Assembly: GCA_965213595.1 (NCBI GenBank) | Contig: CBDBZO010000001.1 | Location: forward strand, 558,001-622,000 | DNA length: 64,000 nucleotides | From: JBCCFC01 sp965213595 | GTDB lineage: Bacteria; Chloroflexota; Anaerolineae; Caldilineales; Caldilineaceae | Direction of reading: 5' to 3' | In this document: in pieces, positions 32,601 through 40,597 of the stretch | Numbering within the stretch: the first letter of the stretch is position 1 | How the letters are laid out: each line of letters begins with the position of its first letter | Notes under the pieces: model-generated | Database searches by the model: none | Told to the model about the DNA's origin: nothing | What the model saw: only the letters and a program-made list of their open reading frames with translations | Position numbers and translations under genes: made by a program

Positions 32601-33373
32601 CCACTTCGGTAGCGACTTCACGCTCGGCTGTGACGCGACGCCCGTCGACTGGCTTTGGCGATTGGATGCAGATCGCGCTTAACGTGGCGGCGGCTGTGTC
32701 CATGGTGGGGGTGATGTATGCAGCGCTAGTTTATGCCTTGCCCGCCACAAACATCTCCGGCGTGGAGCAGCTGGTGCAGCGTACAATTTACATTCACATC
32801 GGCAGCGCCTTTGCTGCGCTGGCCGCCTTTTTGATGTCGCTGGTCGGCAGCATTGTCTACTTGACCACGCGCAATCTCGATTGGGATCGCGTAACCACGG
32901 CCAGCATTGAATCCGGCCTGGTCTTTGGCTTGGGCATTATCATCACGGGCTCGATCTGGGCAAAAATCGCCTGGAATACGTGGTGGACGTGGGACCCGCG
33001 GCTTACGTCGTCGACGATCACGGTTTTGATTTACACGGCCTACCTGCTCTTCCGCAACGGCATCGATGACCGCGTGGCGCGCGCGCGCTTCAGCAGCATT
33101 TATGCGCTGCTTGCGTTTCTGAGCGTGCCCTTTACCTACTACAGCGCACGCTGGTTTCGCTCGATTCACCCCATCATTTGGGACGGGGAAAACGTTGAGG
33201 CCCAAGGCGATTTTGGCGGCCTTGGCGCCAGCATGGAACAGGCTCTTTTCGTGGCGCTAATAGGCTTCTGCGTGCTCTTTAGCGCGCTGATGATCCAGCG
33301 CTGGCGACAGCTGCGGCTGGTGGATCGGGTGGAGGCGCTGCGCGAGGATGTGCTTTACGGGGAGGTGCGCTGA
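32597..33373 (+). CDS. ccmC: CcmC, heme handling protein
   Basis: 258 residues, six helices. The heme-binding WWD motif is 'WAKIAWNTWWTWDPRLTSS'. Conserved histidines flank it ('TIYIHIGSAF' and 'FRSIHPIIW'), as in CcmC proteins that load heme onto CcmE. A strong 'gggagg' precedes the ATG at 32597, which overlaps ccmB. The stop overlaps the next small gene by one base. Confidence 0.93.
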   Translation: MTTSVATSRSAVTRRPSTGFGDWMQIALNVAAAVSMVGVMYAALVYALPATNISGVEQLVQRTIYIHIGSAFAALAAFLMSLVGSIVYLTTRNLDWDRVTTASIESGLVFGLGIIITGSIWAKIAWNTWWTWDPRLTSSTITVLIYTAYLLFRNGIDDRVARARFSSIYALLAFLSVPFTYYSARWFRSIHPIIWDGENVEAQGDFGGLGASMEQALFVALIGFCVLFSALMIQRWRQLRLVDRVEALREDVLYGEVR

Positions 33374-33528
33374 TGTGGTACTTGGCCGGAGCGTTTATTG
33401 CCGTATGGCTGCTGGTGACGGTGTACGTCGTCTTTATGGGCGTGCGCCAGCGGCAGCTGGCGGCGGAGATTCGGGAGTTGGAAGCGTTGGTGAACGAGCA
33501 ACCGGGGTCGCGCGAGCAGGCGACGTAA
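33373..33528 (+). CDS. ccmD: CcmD-like small membrane protein
   Basis: 51 residues, too short to be found by ordinary size cut-offs. It starts at the overlapping TGATG of ccmC, begins 'MWYLAGAFIAVWLLVTVYVV' (one helix) and continues with a charged helix 'RQRQLAAEIRELEALVNEQ'. Single-helix topology, size and position match CcmD, which stabilises the CcmABC-CcmE complex. Supported by synteny more than by sequence. Confidence 0.8.
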   Translation: MWYLAGAFIAVWLLVTVYVVFMGVRQRQLAAEIRELEALVNEQPGSREQAT

Positions 33529-33664
33529 GCGGGCGCTGCGACAATTGATAGATTGAGGCGGTCGCGCTGCCCTCTGCGTAGGCGCAGTTACTGGCTGCTG
33601 GAAAAAAGCAGCCTACAGTGAAACCAAACTCTTTGATTCGTCCTGAAAGGCTAGAGGAAACATT

Positions 33665-34585
33665 ATGGCACAAACATTAACCGAGCCGCGCGTGTCCACG
33701 AGCCACAAGCCACAGCCAGCGCAGCCGAGCCGCGCCTCCGTCTTTGGCCATGCGCTGGCCTTTGTGGTTGGCTTCACGCTGGTTTTTACGCTGCTGGGGT
33801 CGGCGGCGGGGCTGCTGGGGCAGAGCCTCAATCAATATATTCCCGCCATGCAGCGCATCGGGGCCGTTCTGCTCGTGCTCTTTGCGCTGGTGACGCTGGG
33901 GGTCTTTCGCTGGGCGTCGCGGCAAATTGGTGCGCGCACCGATCTAGAAGCCAACCCGGCGGCAGCGGCGCTGGTAAGCGTGCTGGACTTTTTTAACGGG
34001 CTGCTCTACACCGAGCGGCGCGTTGGCATGCACAACGTTACTCGCGGCTGGGGCTATTTAAGCAGCACGCTCATGGGGATGACCTTTAGCGCGGGGTGGA
34101 CGCCCTGCATCGGCCCCATTTTGGCCAGCATCCTCTCTCTCTCCTCCGCCTACAGCCCGACGCCGGGCCAGGGCGCAATTTTGCTGGCGATTTACAGCTT
34201 CGGGCTGGGCCTGCCTTTTCTGCTCACCGGCGCCGCCTTTGGCCGCGCAACGGGCCTGTTGCGGCGGCTCAACCGCCATGCCAACGTGATCAGCCTCATC
34301 AGCGGCGCGTTTCTGCTCTACGTGGCCTACCTGCTGTGGACCAATCGGCTGTCAATGCTGAATGCGCGGTTTTATTTCCTGAATTATTGGGTGGAGGCGC
34401 TGGACGATGGTGCGCTGGCCCTCTTTGGCATGAATGATGTGATCAACGCCAGCCTGATCGCCGCCGCGCCGCTGGCCTTTGCCGCGGGCATAATCAGCTT
34501 TATTAGTCCCTGCGTGCTGCCGCTGATCCCGGCCTACATCGGCTACCTCAGCGGCGCGACGGTGAATCGCGCCGCTGACGCTTGA
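33665..34585 (+). CDS. ccdA: CcdA/DsbD-type thiol transporter, circularly permuted
   Basis: 306 residues with a clear ribosome site ('agagg', 8 bases before ATG). It moves reducing equivalents across the membrane for cytochrome c or thiol maturation. Ordinary CcdA starts with helix 1 containing 'SFISPC.LPLYPA'. Here the protein starts with the helix 2 region, 'FGHALAFVVGFTLVFTLLG', proceeds through helix 3 ('RIGAVLLVLFALVTLGVFRW'), helix 4 ('GMTFSAGWTPCIGPILASIL', first catalytic Cys) and helices 5-6. It then ends with 'AFAAGIISFISPCVLPLIPA', i.e. the normal helix 1 with the second Cys, plus 'YIGYLSGATVNRAADA'. Both cysteines are kept, so activity is plausible. N and C termini of CcdA are on the same side, which makes permutation topologically allowed. 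No helix 1 is encoded upstream. Confidence 0.85.
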   Translation: MAQTLTEPRVSTSHKPQPAQPSRASVFGHALAFVVGFTLVFTLLGSAAGLLGQSLNQYIPAMQRIGAVLLVLFALVTLGVFRWASRQIGARTDLEANPAAAALVSVLDFFNGLLYTERRVGMHNVTRGWGYLSSTLMGMTFSAGWTPCIGPILASILSLSSAYSPTPGQGAILLAIYSFGLGLPFLLTGAAFGRATGLLRRLNRHANVISLISGAFLLYVAYLLWTNRLSMLNARFYFLNYWVEALDDGALALFGMNDVINASLIAAAPLAFAAGIISFISPCVLPLIPAYIGYLSGATVNRAADA

Positions 34586-34648
34586 GCAGCTGATCACTGT
34601 TTGATTTTTAGCACAACTCGGTGAGCTTCAACAGAGGTGAGAACACTG

Positions 34649-34897
34649 ATGCGGGTGACGCTTTACACCAAGGAAAACTGTTCGCTGTGCGACGCCGTAC
34701 ACGAGCAGTTGGAAATTTTACAGCACGAGATCGCCTTTGATCTCGTGCTGCGTGATATTGAGCGGGACGCGGCGGACTTTGAGCGCTTTCACCACCAGAT
34801 TCCCGTGGTCGACATCGATGGGCGGCGGGTGCTGAACGCGCCCATCGCCCCGCGCGAGTTGGCGTCCGCGCTGCACAAGGTATCTGCTCATGGCTAA
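34649..34897 (+). CDS. Glutaredoxin-like protein (DUF836)
   Basis: 82 residues from ATG 34649, with 'agaggtga' upstream. 'VTLYTKENCSLCDAVHEQLE' contains the CxxC redox motif (C11, C14), and 'HQIPVVDIDGRRVLNAPI' contains the cis-proline. It overlaps the next gene by 8 bases and follows CcdA, so it could receive electrons from or pass them to that transporter. Partner is inference. Confidence 0.85.
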   Translation: MRVTLYTKENCSLCDAVHEQLEILQHEIAFDLVLRDIERDAADFERFHHQIPVVDIDGRRVLNAPIAPRELASALHKVSAHG

Positions 34898-35627
34898 CTC
34901 TACACCCACCCCGCCCACGCCGTCCACACAAACAGGGTCGAGCTCGGCTCTTGTGCGGGGGGCGAATGTGCTGATCGACGGCATCGCGCGCCATTGGCTG
35001 GTGATCTTCAGCGCCGCGGCGGGTCTATACGTGCTGCTGCCGCTGCTCGCGCCCCTGCTCATGGAGATAGGTTGGGTAATGCCCGGCAGGGTAATTTACG
35101 CCTTTTATTCCTTTGTCTGCCACCAGCTGCCCGATCACAGCTACTTTCTCTTCGGCGAGGCGGGGCACAGCCACGCTCCCTCGCTGGCGACGCTGGAGGC
35201 CAACGGCCTGGCGCCGGGGCTGGGGCTCTTTCAGCAGCGCAGCTTTGTTGGTAACGAGACGCTCGGCTACAAAGCAGCCATCTGCCAGCGCGACGTGGCG
35301 ATTTACGGCTCAATTTTCCTTGCCGGGCTGGCCTACGGCGGGCTGCGGCGGCTGTCGCCCAAGGGCCACGTGCCTGGGCTGTCGTGGAAGTATTTTCTGC
35401 TCTTCCTCATCCCGATTGGCATCGACGGGGTGACGCAGATGGTGGGGCTGCACGAGAGCAACTGGTGGCTGCGCAGCGTAACGGGGGCGCTGTTTGGCGC
35501 GGCCTGCGTGTGGCTCGCCTACCCTTACGTGGATGAGGCGATGGACGAACTGCGCGCAACCAGCCGTTCGTCGGAAAGCAATCGCGAGCGGCTCGTCGCA
35601 AATTCGACAGGTGGCGGGGCCCAGTGA
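34890..35627 (+). CDS. DUF2085 membrane protein
   Basis: 245 residues with five or so helices. The conserved segments are 'YSFVCHQLPDHSYFLFGE', 'AICQRDVAIYGSIFLAGL', 'FLIPIGIDGVTQMVGLHES' and 'WWLRSVTGALFGAACVW'. The two cysteines (in CHQ and CQRD) and histidines are invariant in the family, suggesting metal or thiol chemistry, but no function has been established to my knowledge. The overlap with the glutaredoxin gene supports a redox role. Confidence 0.85.
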   Translation: MANSTPTPPTPSTQTGSSSALVRGANVLIDGIARHWLVIFSAAAGLYVLLPLLAPLLMEIGWVMPGRVIYAFYSFVCHQLPDHSYFLFGEAGHSHAPSLATLEANGLAPGLGLFQQRSFVGNETLGYKAAICQRDVAIYGSIFLAGLAYGGLRRLSPKGHVPGLSWKYFLLFLIPIGIDGVTQMVGLHESNWWLRSVTGALFGAACVWLAYPYVDEAMDELRATSRSSESNRERLVANSTGGGAQ

Positions 35628-35633
35628 TATACT
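35604..35633 (+). promoter_or_regulatory. Candidate rpsT promoter
   Basis: TCGACA (35604-35609), 18-base spacer, TATACT (35628-35633), overlapping the end of the DUF2085 gene; leader of about 80 bases before rpsT. Confidence 0.5.
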
Positions 35634-35719
35634 AATCTAATTGAAAAGATTTTTGGCGTTGGGCCAAAGCATTGTTGAACAGATTTTCGCAGAACAACAG
35701 ACAAGTAAGTTAAGGAATT

Positions 35720-35995
35720 ATGGCAAACATTAAATCGGCACAGAAGCGAGCCCGGCAGAACGAAAAGCGCTACATGCGCAATCGCGAGCTGCGCGCGGCT
35801 GCTCGCACGGCAGTCAAAAAGGCGCGCGTCGCCATCGATAGCGGCGATGGGGCGGCCTCGGAAGCGGTCCGCATTGCGGAGCGCGCCCTGGACAAGGCCG
35901 CAAGCAAAGGCGCCATCCACGACAACAACGCCTCGCGGCGCAAAGGTCGGCTCAAGGCAGCGCTGCACAAATCGCTCGCGCCGGTCGCTGCATAA
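35720..35995 (+). CDS. rpsT: 30S ribosomal protein S20
   Basis: 91 residues. 'MANIKSAQKRARQNEKRYMR' (first part MANIKSAQKR) and 'AASKGAIHDNNASRRKGRLKA' are diagnostic of bS20, which binds the 5' domain of 16S rRNA. Ribosome site 'aagga' precedes the ATG. A terminator follows. Confidence 0.97.
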   Translation: MANIKSAQKRARQNEKRYMRNRELRAAARTAVKKARVAIDSGDGAASEAVRIAERALDKAASKGAIHDNNASRRKGRLKAALHKSLAPVAA

Positions 35996-36027
35996 GGGCT
36001 TGGCGCAGCACACATCCAAATCACATA

Positions 36028-36059
36028 AAGCCACCGTTCGCTGCGTCCGGTGGTTTTTT
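36028..36059 (+). terminator. Terminator after rpsT
   Basis: Stem 'ccaccg'/'cggtgg', extended by G-T and A-T pairs, then T6. It lies in the convergent gap between rpsT and alr. Confidence 0.75.
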
Positions 36060-36115
36060 GTGATTCCGCCTGCTGGTGCTTCGATCCCTTGCGCCCTGGG
36101 CGGCTCGGCCACCGC

Positions 36116-37381
36116 TTAGCGATTGGTTTTGTAGAGGCGAGGCACGCGCGGCAGAATGCGGCTGACTACATCGTAGTTGTTTGTGCCGATGCGAGCGGCG
36201 GCTGCGTCGACTGAGATGTGGGCCGTGCCCTGCTGGCCGAGCAGCACGGCCTCGTCGCCCTGGCGCACGGGGCTGGACGGTGCGGCTCCGTTTTGCCCAG
36301 CGGCAAAATCTCCAGCTGCGGCGTCGATTTGCGTAACGTCGACGACGGTTTGGTCCATGCAGACGCGCCCCAGAATCGGCGCGGGCTGGCCGTGAACGAG
36401 CACGTGGCCCCAATGGTGGGGCTTGCGCGGAAAACCGTCTGCGTATCCCACGGGAATAACGGCGGCGCGCATGGGCCGCTCGGCCACAAATTCGCGCCCG
36501 TAGCCCACTGCATCGCCCGGCGCAAGGCGCATCACCTGTGCGATGTGAGCCTTCCAGGAGAGGGCGGGTTGAAATGTACTAGGCAAGCGTGCATGAACGG
36601 GATCGGGGTGAAGGCCGTAGAGGGCAATGCCGGGGCGCACCATTTGGAAATGGGTTTGCGGCAGGGCCAGCGTGGCCGCCGAGTTGGCGGCGTGGGCAAG
36701 CGGCGGTCGCAAACCGTGCTGTTCCAGTACGGCAAGCACCTGTTGAAAGCAGGCAAACTGCATCAGCGTGAAGGCTTTGTCCGCTTCGTCCGCCGTGCTA
36801 AAGTGGGTGAAGATACCTTCAACTTCGACGTGGGCAAACGTTTGCAGCGCCGTGACAAAGTCTACGGCCTGCTCTGGAGCAATACCGAGGCGGTTCATGC
36901 CGGTATTGACTTTTACGTGGACGCGAGCGGGATGCTCAGGGGTGGCAAGCTGCGCCAGCGCTTGCGCCAACGCCAAATCGTAGATCGTGGCCGTAAGGCG
37001 ATGGTGCAGCAGCTGGCTAGCTTGCCAAGCGGGCGTGTAGCCCAATACCAGAATCGGTGCGCGAATGCCCCCCTGCCGCAGCGCCGTGCCTTCTAAGACC
37101 GTGGCCACAGCCAGCTGATCGGCCCCGGCGGCCAAAACGGCGCGCGCAATCGGCGTCGCCGACAAACCGTCGCCGTGGCCGTAGGCGTTGGCCTTAACGA
37201 CGGCCATCAACTGGCAGGAGGGCCCTACCAGTTGCCGGAGCAGACGAACGTTGGTCTCAACGGCGCTCAAGTCAATTTCAAGCCAGGTGGGACGCATCGC
37301 TCGTTCATCTTGCACGGGCAGCGCGGCGAGGGCAGAGCGCGTGGTGGGGGAAGACATAGGGGAAGACATGCGGAAAGACAT
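36116..37381 (-). CDS. alr: Alanine racemase
   Basis: About 421 residues from ATG 37381; GTG 37411 or an ATG near residue 29 are alternatives. PLP-binding Lys63 lies in 'LMAVVKANAYGHG'. Other signatures are 'VHVKVNTGMNRLG', 'THFSTADEAD', 'MVRPGIALYG', 'VGYGREFVAERPMRAAVIPV' (part) and 'GRVCMDQTVVDV'. It makes D-alanine for peptidoglycan. The N terminus contains repeated Met-Ser-Ser/Phe units ('MSFRMSSPMSSP') from a local DNA duplication. The region 'DAAAGDFAAGQNGAAPSSP' is a loop insertion. Confidence 0.94.
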   Translation of the reverse strand: MSFRMSSPMSSPTTRSALAALPVQDERAMRPTWLEIDLSAVETNVRLLRQLVGPSCQLMAVVKANAYGHGDGLSATPIARAVLAAGADQLAVATVLEGTALRQGGIRAPILVLGYTPAWQASQLLHHRLTATIYDLALAQALAQLATPEHPARVHVKVNTGMNRLGIAPEQAVDFVTALQTFAHVEVEGIFTHFSTADEADKAFTLMQFACFQQVLAVLEQHGLRPPLAHAANSAATLALPQTHFQMVRPGIALYGLHPDPVHARLPSTFQPALSWKAHIAQVMRLAPGDAVGYGREFVAERPMRAAVIPVGYADGFPRKPHHWGHVLVHGQPAPILGRVCMDQTVVDVTQIDAAAGDFAAGQNGAAPSSPVRQGDEAVLLGQQGTAHISVDAAAARIGTNNYDVVSRILPRVPRLYKTNR

Positions 37382-37997
37382 ATGGGAAGATGCGGGCGTA
37401 AAGTTCTTCACGGTTGACGCGTATAAACTCTTGTCATGTAGCGGTATGGGTGGCTCGCCGGGTCGATCTTATCTGTCTAACTCTGCGTCTCTACGTTAAA
37501 GTCTCGTTGTAGCAATAAGAGTGTATTCGACTCAGGATGCACCCCACGTTGGTTGCGCAATTGCTCTCTGCGCAAGAACCGTGTACACTAGATTGCCCGG
37601 CCGCAAAGATTAGCGCACGGCTCACATGCGAATTATCCATCAACTTGGCCGTGCTGGCAGTGGCTGCACGCCCAGCTGCATTGTTACGCAAAATCTCGAT
37701 TTCTTCAATTGTACAGCATCATTTATACTTTACCCGTATCCGAGAATTGGTTCCGCGTTGTGTTCTGTCCCACTGCCCTCCCCTCCCTCATAGCAACTCG
37801 GCAGAACACCAGCTGGCGCTTTGTCGCTCGCGCTCCCGTCGCCTCCATCGCCAAATTCTTGGCGTTCCTTTTGTTCAAGACAAAAAATTATACGTTTGTC
37901 ATACGCTTTCTCTGCGAAGGCAAATGGCGAAAGATTCAACGAATAATTGGTGAAGGAATCTTCCGCCAGCAGCGATTAATATGGGTAGGAGGGCGCT
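37382..37997. other. Intergenic region between divergent alr and sigma-factor genes
   Basis: A 616-base gap, AT-richer than its surroundings. A TATACT (37724-37729) could serve the sigma gene as a -10 element, with only a weak -35. Reading frames here have atypical composition (Cys/His/Arg/Ser-rich) and are not supported as genes. It presumably contains the promoters for both flanking genes. Confidence 0.5.
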
Positions 37998-38540
37998 GTG
38001 CACGCAAGCAATGAGAGCGGCAGCGACTTGGAATTCCTCCACCGGCTACAGAATGGCGATCAGCAGGCCTGGATGACGTTCCACACAGAGTGGACGCCGC
38101 GGCTGTACAACTACCTGCGTAAAAACGTTCCCGTCGAAGATATTGAAGACGTGACCAGCGAAGTAATGACGTCGCTTGTTCGATCCGTGAAGAATTTTGA
38201 CGGCAAGGTCAAGTTATCTACCTTTGTTTACACAATTACGAACCGTCGCGTGGCAGATTTCTGGAGAAAGAAAGGAAGAGCGCAAACGGTCGAACTTTCA
38301 CCGTCAATGACGACGGTGACTACCCCTGGTCCCAGCAGCGCCCGCCTTGAGTTCGAGGAGGTGCTGAAGAGGCTGAAACTGGAAGAGCGTCAGATATTGC
38401 TGATGCGCTATCGGGAAGGCCTAAGTGTCCAAGAAGTTGCCGATTCACTTGGAACCTCTTATAAAGCCGCAGAGTCGCGGTTAAGTCGTGCCCGCAAGAA
38501 TTTTGAAAAACATTGGGGCCAAACGGGCGGGAACGACTGA
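37998..38540 (+). CDS. ECF-type RNA polymerase sigma factor
   Basis: 180 residues from GTG 37998 with 'aggagg' 5 bases upstream. Region 2 includes 'QQAWMTFHTEWTPRLYNYLR' and 'VKLSTFVYTITNRRVADFWR'; region 4 includes 'LKLEERQILLMRYREGLSVQ' and 'EVADSLGTSYKAAESRLSRA'. It directs transcription in response to an extracytoplasmic signal. The next gene, 11 bases after its stop, encodes a FecR-like single-pass protein that is the probable anti-sigma/sensor. Confidence 0.92.
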   Translation: MHASNESGSDLEFLHRLQNGDQQAWMTFHTEWTPRLYNYLRKNVPVEDIEDVTSEVMTSLVRSVKNFDGKVKLSTFVYTITNRRVADFWRKKGRAQTVELSPSMTTVTTPGPSSARLEFEEVLKRLKLEERQILLMRYREGLSVQEVADSLGTSYKAAESRLSRARKNFEKHWGQTGGND

Positions 38541-38551
38541 AAGTAGAACAC

Positions 38552-40384
38552 ATGAACAGTCACCAGAACGATTTTCAGTTCGACGAACAGAATATGCAGG
38601 CGCTCTTTGCCGAGAACCTGCCGGAGGAAACGCTTCCGGCAGATTTATCGGATCGCTTGCTAAATACTATACTACTCGAAGTTGAGCAGGTCTACGCCGA
38701 GCCAATTCCGCTGCATCAGCGCGGATGGGGCTGGTTAGCCGGGCTATTCCAGAATCGCTGGATCGTCCCGCTATCGACAGCCGCCGCCGCGGCAGCGGTG
38801 CTGGCGTTTGTTGTCATTACGCGATTTACAATGCTGGAGCCCAGCGTGCTGATGGTGGCGCAGGGTGGCAACGTGGAGGTTCTGCGCGAGAACGGGCGGC
38901 AGATTCGCGTGCGCCACGGCGAAGATTTGTTGCTTTTTGAGGGTGATATTTTAGTCACGCAAACTGGTCGCGCCTTTATGCAGTGGCAGGACGATCAGCA
39001 GGTTTCAGCTGGCCCCAATACGCGCGTCGCGTTTAACGAACTGGATACCCGCAACGAAGGCACACAGTTCGAGGCCTCTATCGACCGCGGTAAAATCTTT
39101 GTAGACATCAACAGCAAGCTCGTGCCCGAGCTTGACCAGTTTCAAATTCAGACGCCCAACGGCGTTTATTCTGCCGTGGGCACGGAGTTTCTCGTGCGCG
39201 TCGACGTACAGAGCGTGGGCAGCGAGGCAAACGCAGCCGAGAGCACGACCAGCCTTACCGTGCGCGAAGGGCAGGTTGCTGCCGTGGTCTCTGCCAATGC
39301 CGACGCAGCAGACGCCAGCAGTGAAGCATCTTCCTTGGAAACGTTTGCGGTGGCGCAGAATTGGAAGCTAACCGTCGCCAGCAATCGGGAGCCGGTGCTG
39401 GAAGAAGTGACGGAAGACCAAATCTATGAGGAGCTGGCCAGCGTTGTGCCCGAAGTTGTGGCGGCGGAGAAAGAGTTGCCCATCCTGAAGTCGGAGAAGG
39501 CAATTATTCAAGTGCGTCCCGAGCCAAGTCAGGACGCAGAGCCAACCGAGATTGCGGTAAACGAGGAAGCGTGGGAGGTTGTCGACGTAACGGAAGATGG
39601 CGAATTCGAGATTGTCGTCAACCCCGATGGGGATGTGGGCTATGTCGATGTGGATGACGTTGAAGCGCCGGAGCCCGACGACTCGCCCAGCACCGTCATT
39701 GCGCAGACGCCGCCAACGCCCGGCGTGCCGATAGCCGCGCCCACCAGCACCCCGACGGCCGATTCGCCTGCCCCGCCGTCTACCTCGGACGAGGACGGCA
39801 GCCGCACGCCGGGTAGTGGAGAGCGCGTAACGCCCAGCGCCACGCAGGTCGACGAAGCGCCTGTGGAGGATGAAAGCGCTACGCCTGAGCCAACAGCAAG
39901 CAGCGTGGGCGAGCAGGTCGAGCAAATCAAACCCGGCCCGACAGCTACGGCGACTACGCCGCCAATTGTGGCCCCAACGTTGACCCTAACGCCGACGCCG
40001 CTGCCCACATCGACATCCACCGCCGCAGTTGTTGTGCCGACGGCGACACTGACACCGCTGCCAACAAATACGTTTACCGCGACGCCGCCACCGGCAGCGA
40101 CGCACACGCCGCCGCCGCAGCCAACTTCACCGGTAATCGTCGTGCTGCCGACCCGCAACCCGACATCGCCGCTGCCGACGCCGACAAGCCCGCCGACCAG
40201 CCCGCCAACGCGAACGCCGACAAGCCCGCCGACGCGAACGCCAACGGCCACGTGGACGCCGCTGCCAACCGTGACGTCCACACCGAATCCGGAGGCCGAA
40301 GAGCCGGTTGATGTGGCCACGGCTGTCGAGGCGGCCAGCGATTCGGACCAGATGGGGACAATCCCCGATTCGTCTGGTGAGTAA
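38552..40384 (+). CDS. FecR-domain membrane protein, probable anti-sigma partner
   Basis: About 610 residues. An N-terminal cytoplasmic portion of about 70 residues is followed by one membrane helix ('LSTAAAAAAVLAFVVITRF'). The FecR domain is outside: 'VRHGEDLLLFEGDILVTQTG', 'VFNEL..'-like strands and 'FQIQTPNGVYSAVGTEFLVR'. After an SH3-like segment ('AWEVVDVTEDGEFEIVV') comes a long Pro/Thr/Ser stalk made of 'PTSPPTRTPTSPPTRTPT'-like repeats, ending in an acidic tail. The organisation suggests envelope sensing coupled to the preceding sigma factor. No TonB receptor is nearby, so iron-siderophore signalling as in E. coli FecR is not implied. Translation start ATG 38552 lacks a strong ribosome site and may be coupled. 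Confidence 0.8.
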   Translation: MNSHQNDFQFDEQNMQALFAENLPEETLPADLSDRLLNTILLEVEQVYAEPIPLHQRGWGWLAGLFQNRWIVPLSTAAAAAAVLAFVVITRFTMLEPSVLMVAQGGNVEVLRENGRQIRVRHGEDLLLFEGDILVTQTGRAFMQWQDDQQVSAGPNTRVAFNELDTRNEGTQFEASIDRGKIFVDINSKLVPELDQFQIQTPNGVYSAVGTEFLVRVDVQSVGSEANAAESTTSLTVREGQVAAVVSANADAADASSEASSLETFAVAQNWKLTVASNREPVLEEVTEDQIYEELASVVPEVVAAEKELPILKSEKAIIQVRPEPSQDAEPTEIAVNEEAWEVVDVTEDGEFEIVVNPDGDVGYVDVDDVEAPEPDDSPSTVIAQTPPTPGVPIAAPTSTPTADSPAPPSTSDEDGSRTPGSGERVTPSATQVDEAPVEDESATPEPTASSVGEQVEQIKPGPTATATTPPIVAPTLTLTPTPLPTSTSTAAVVVPTATLTPLPTNTFTATPPPAATHTPPPQPTSPVIVVLPTRNPTSPLPTPTSPPTSPPTRTPTSPPTRTPTATWTPLPTVTSTPNPEAEEPVDVATAVEAASDSDQMGTIPDSSGE

Positions 40385-40440
40385 ACAACCAAGCCGCGTC
40401 TTCTTTACCAGCAAGACGGAAAGTTGAGCGGCGATTCGAT

Positions 40441-40490
40441 AAAAGAAAAGCTGGGGCAAGCGTGCTTGCCCCAGCTTTTCTTTTGCTGAA
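40441..40490 (+). terminator. Terminator after the FecR-like gene
   Basis: Perfect 20-bp inverted repeat (40441-40460 and 40465-40484) with a cgtg loop; the stem core is 'gctggggcaag', flanked by A-rich and T-rich tails. Symmetric, so it could act on both strands. Confidence 0.88.
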
Positions 40491-40597
40491 GAGACTTGGC
40501 CAAGGACAGTTGATGCTTACGTTCATTAGAAGCAGGAGTTGGTTAACTTGCAGAAAATTGTTAGAATTAGGAGATGGGCAGCGAGCAAGGAGAGAAT

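Noticed and set aside
33529..33664. Considered whether this gap encodes the missing first helix of CcdA or a frameshifted start
   Set aside because: All three frames lack an SPC/LPL-type helix, and the ribosome site and ATG at 33665 are good.
37537..37953. Plus-strand frame in the alr-sigma gap
   Set aside because: Cys/His/Arg/Ser-rich composition, no ribosome site, no recognisable domain, in AT-richer intergenic DNA.
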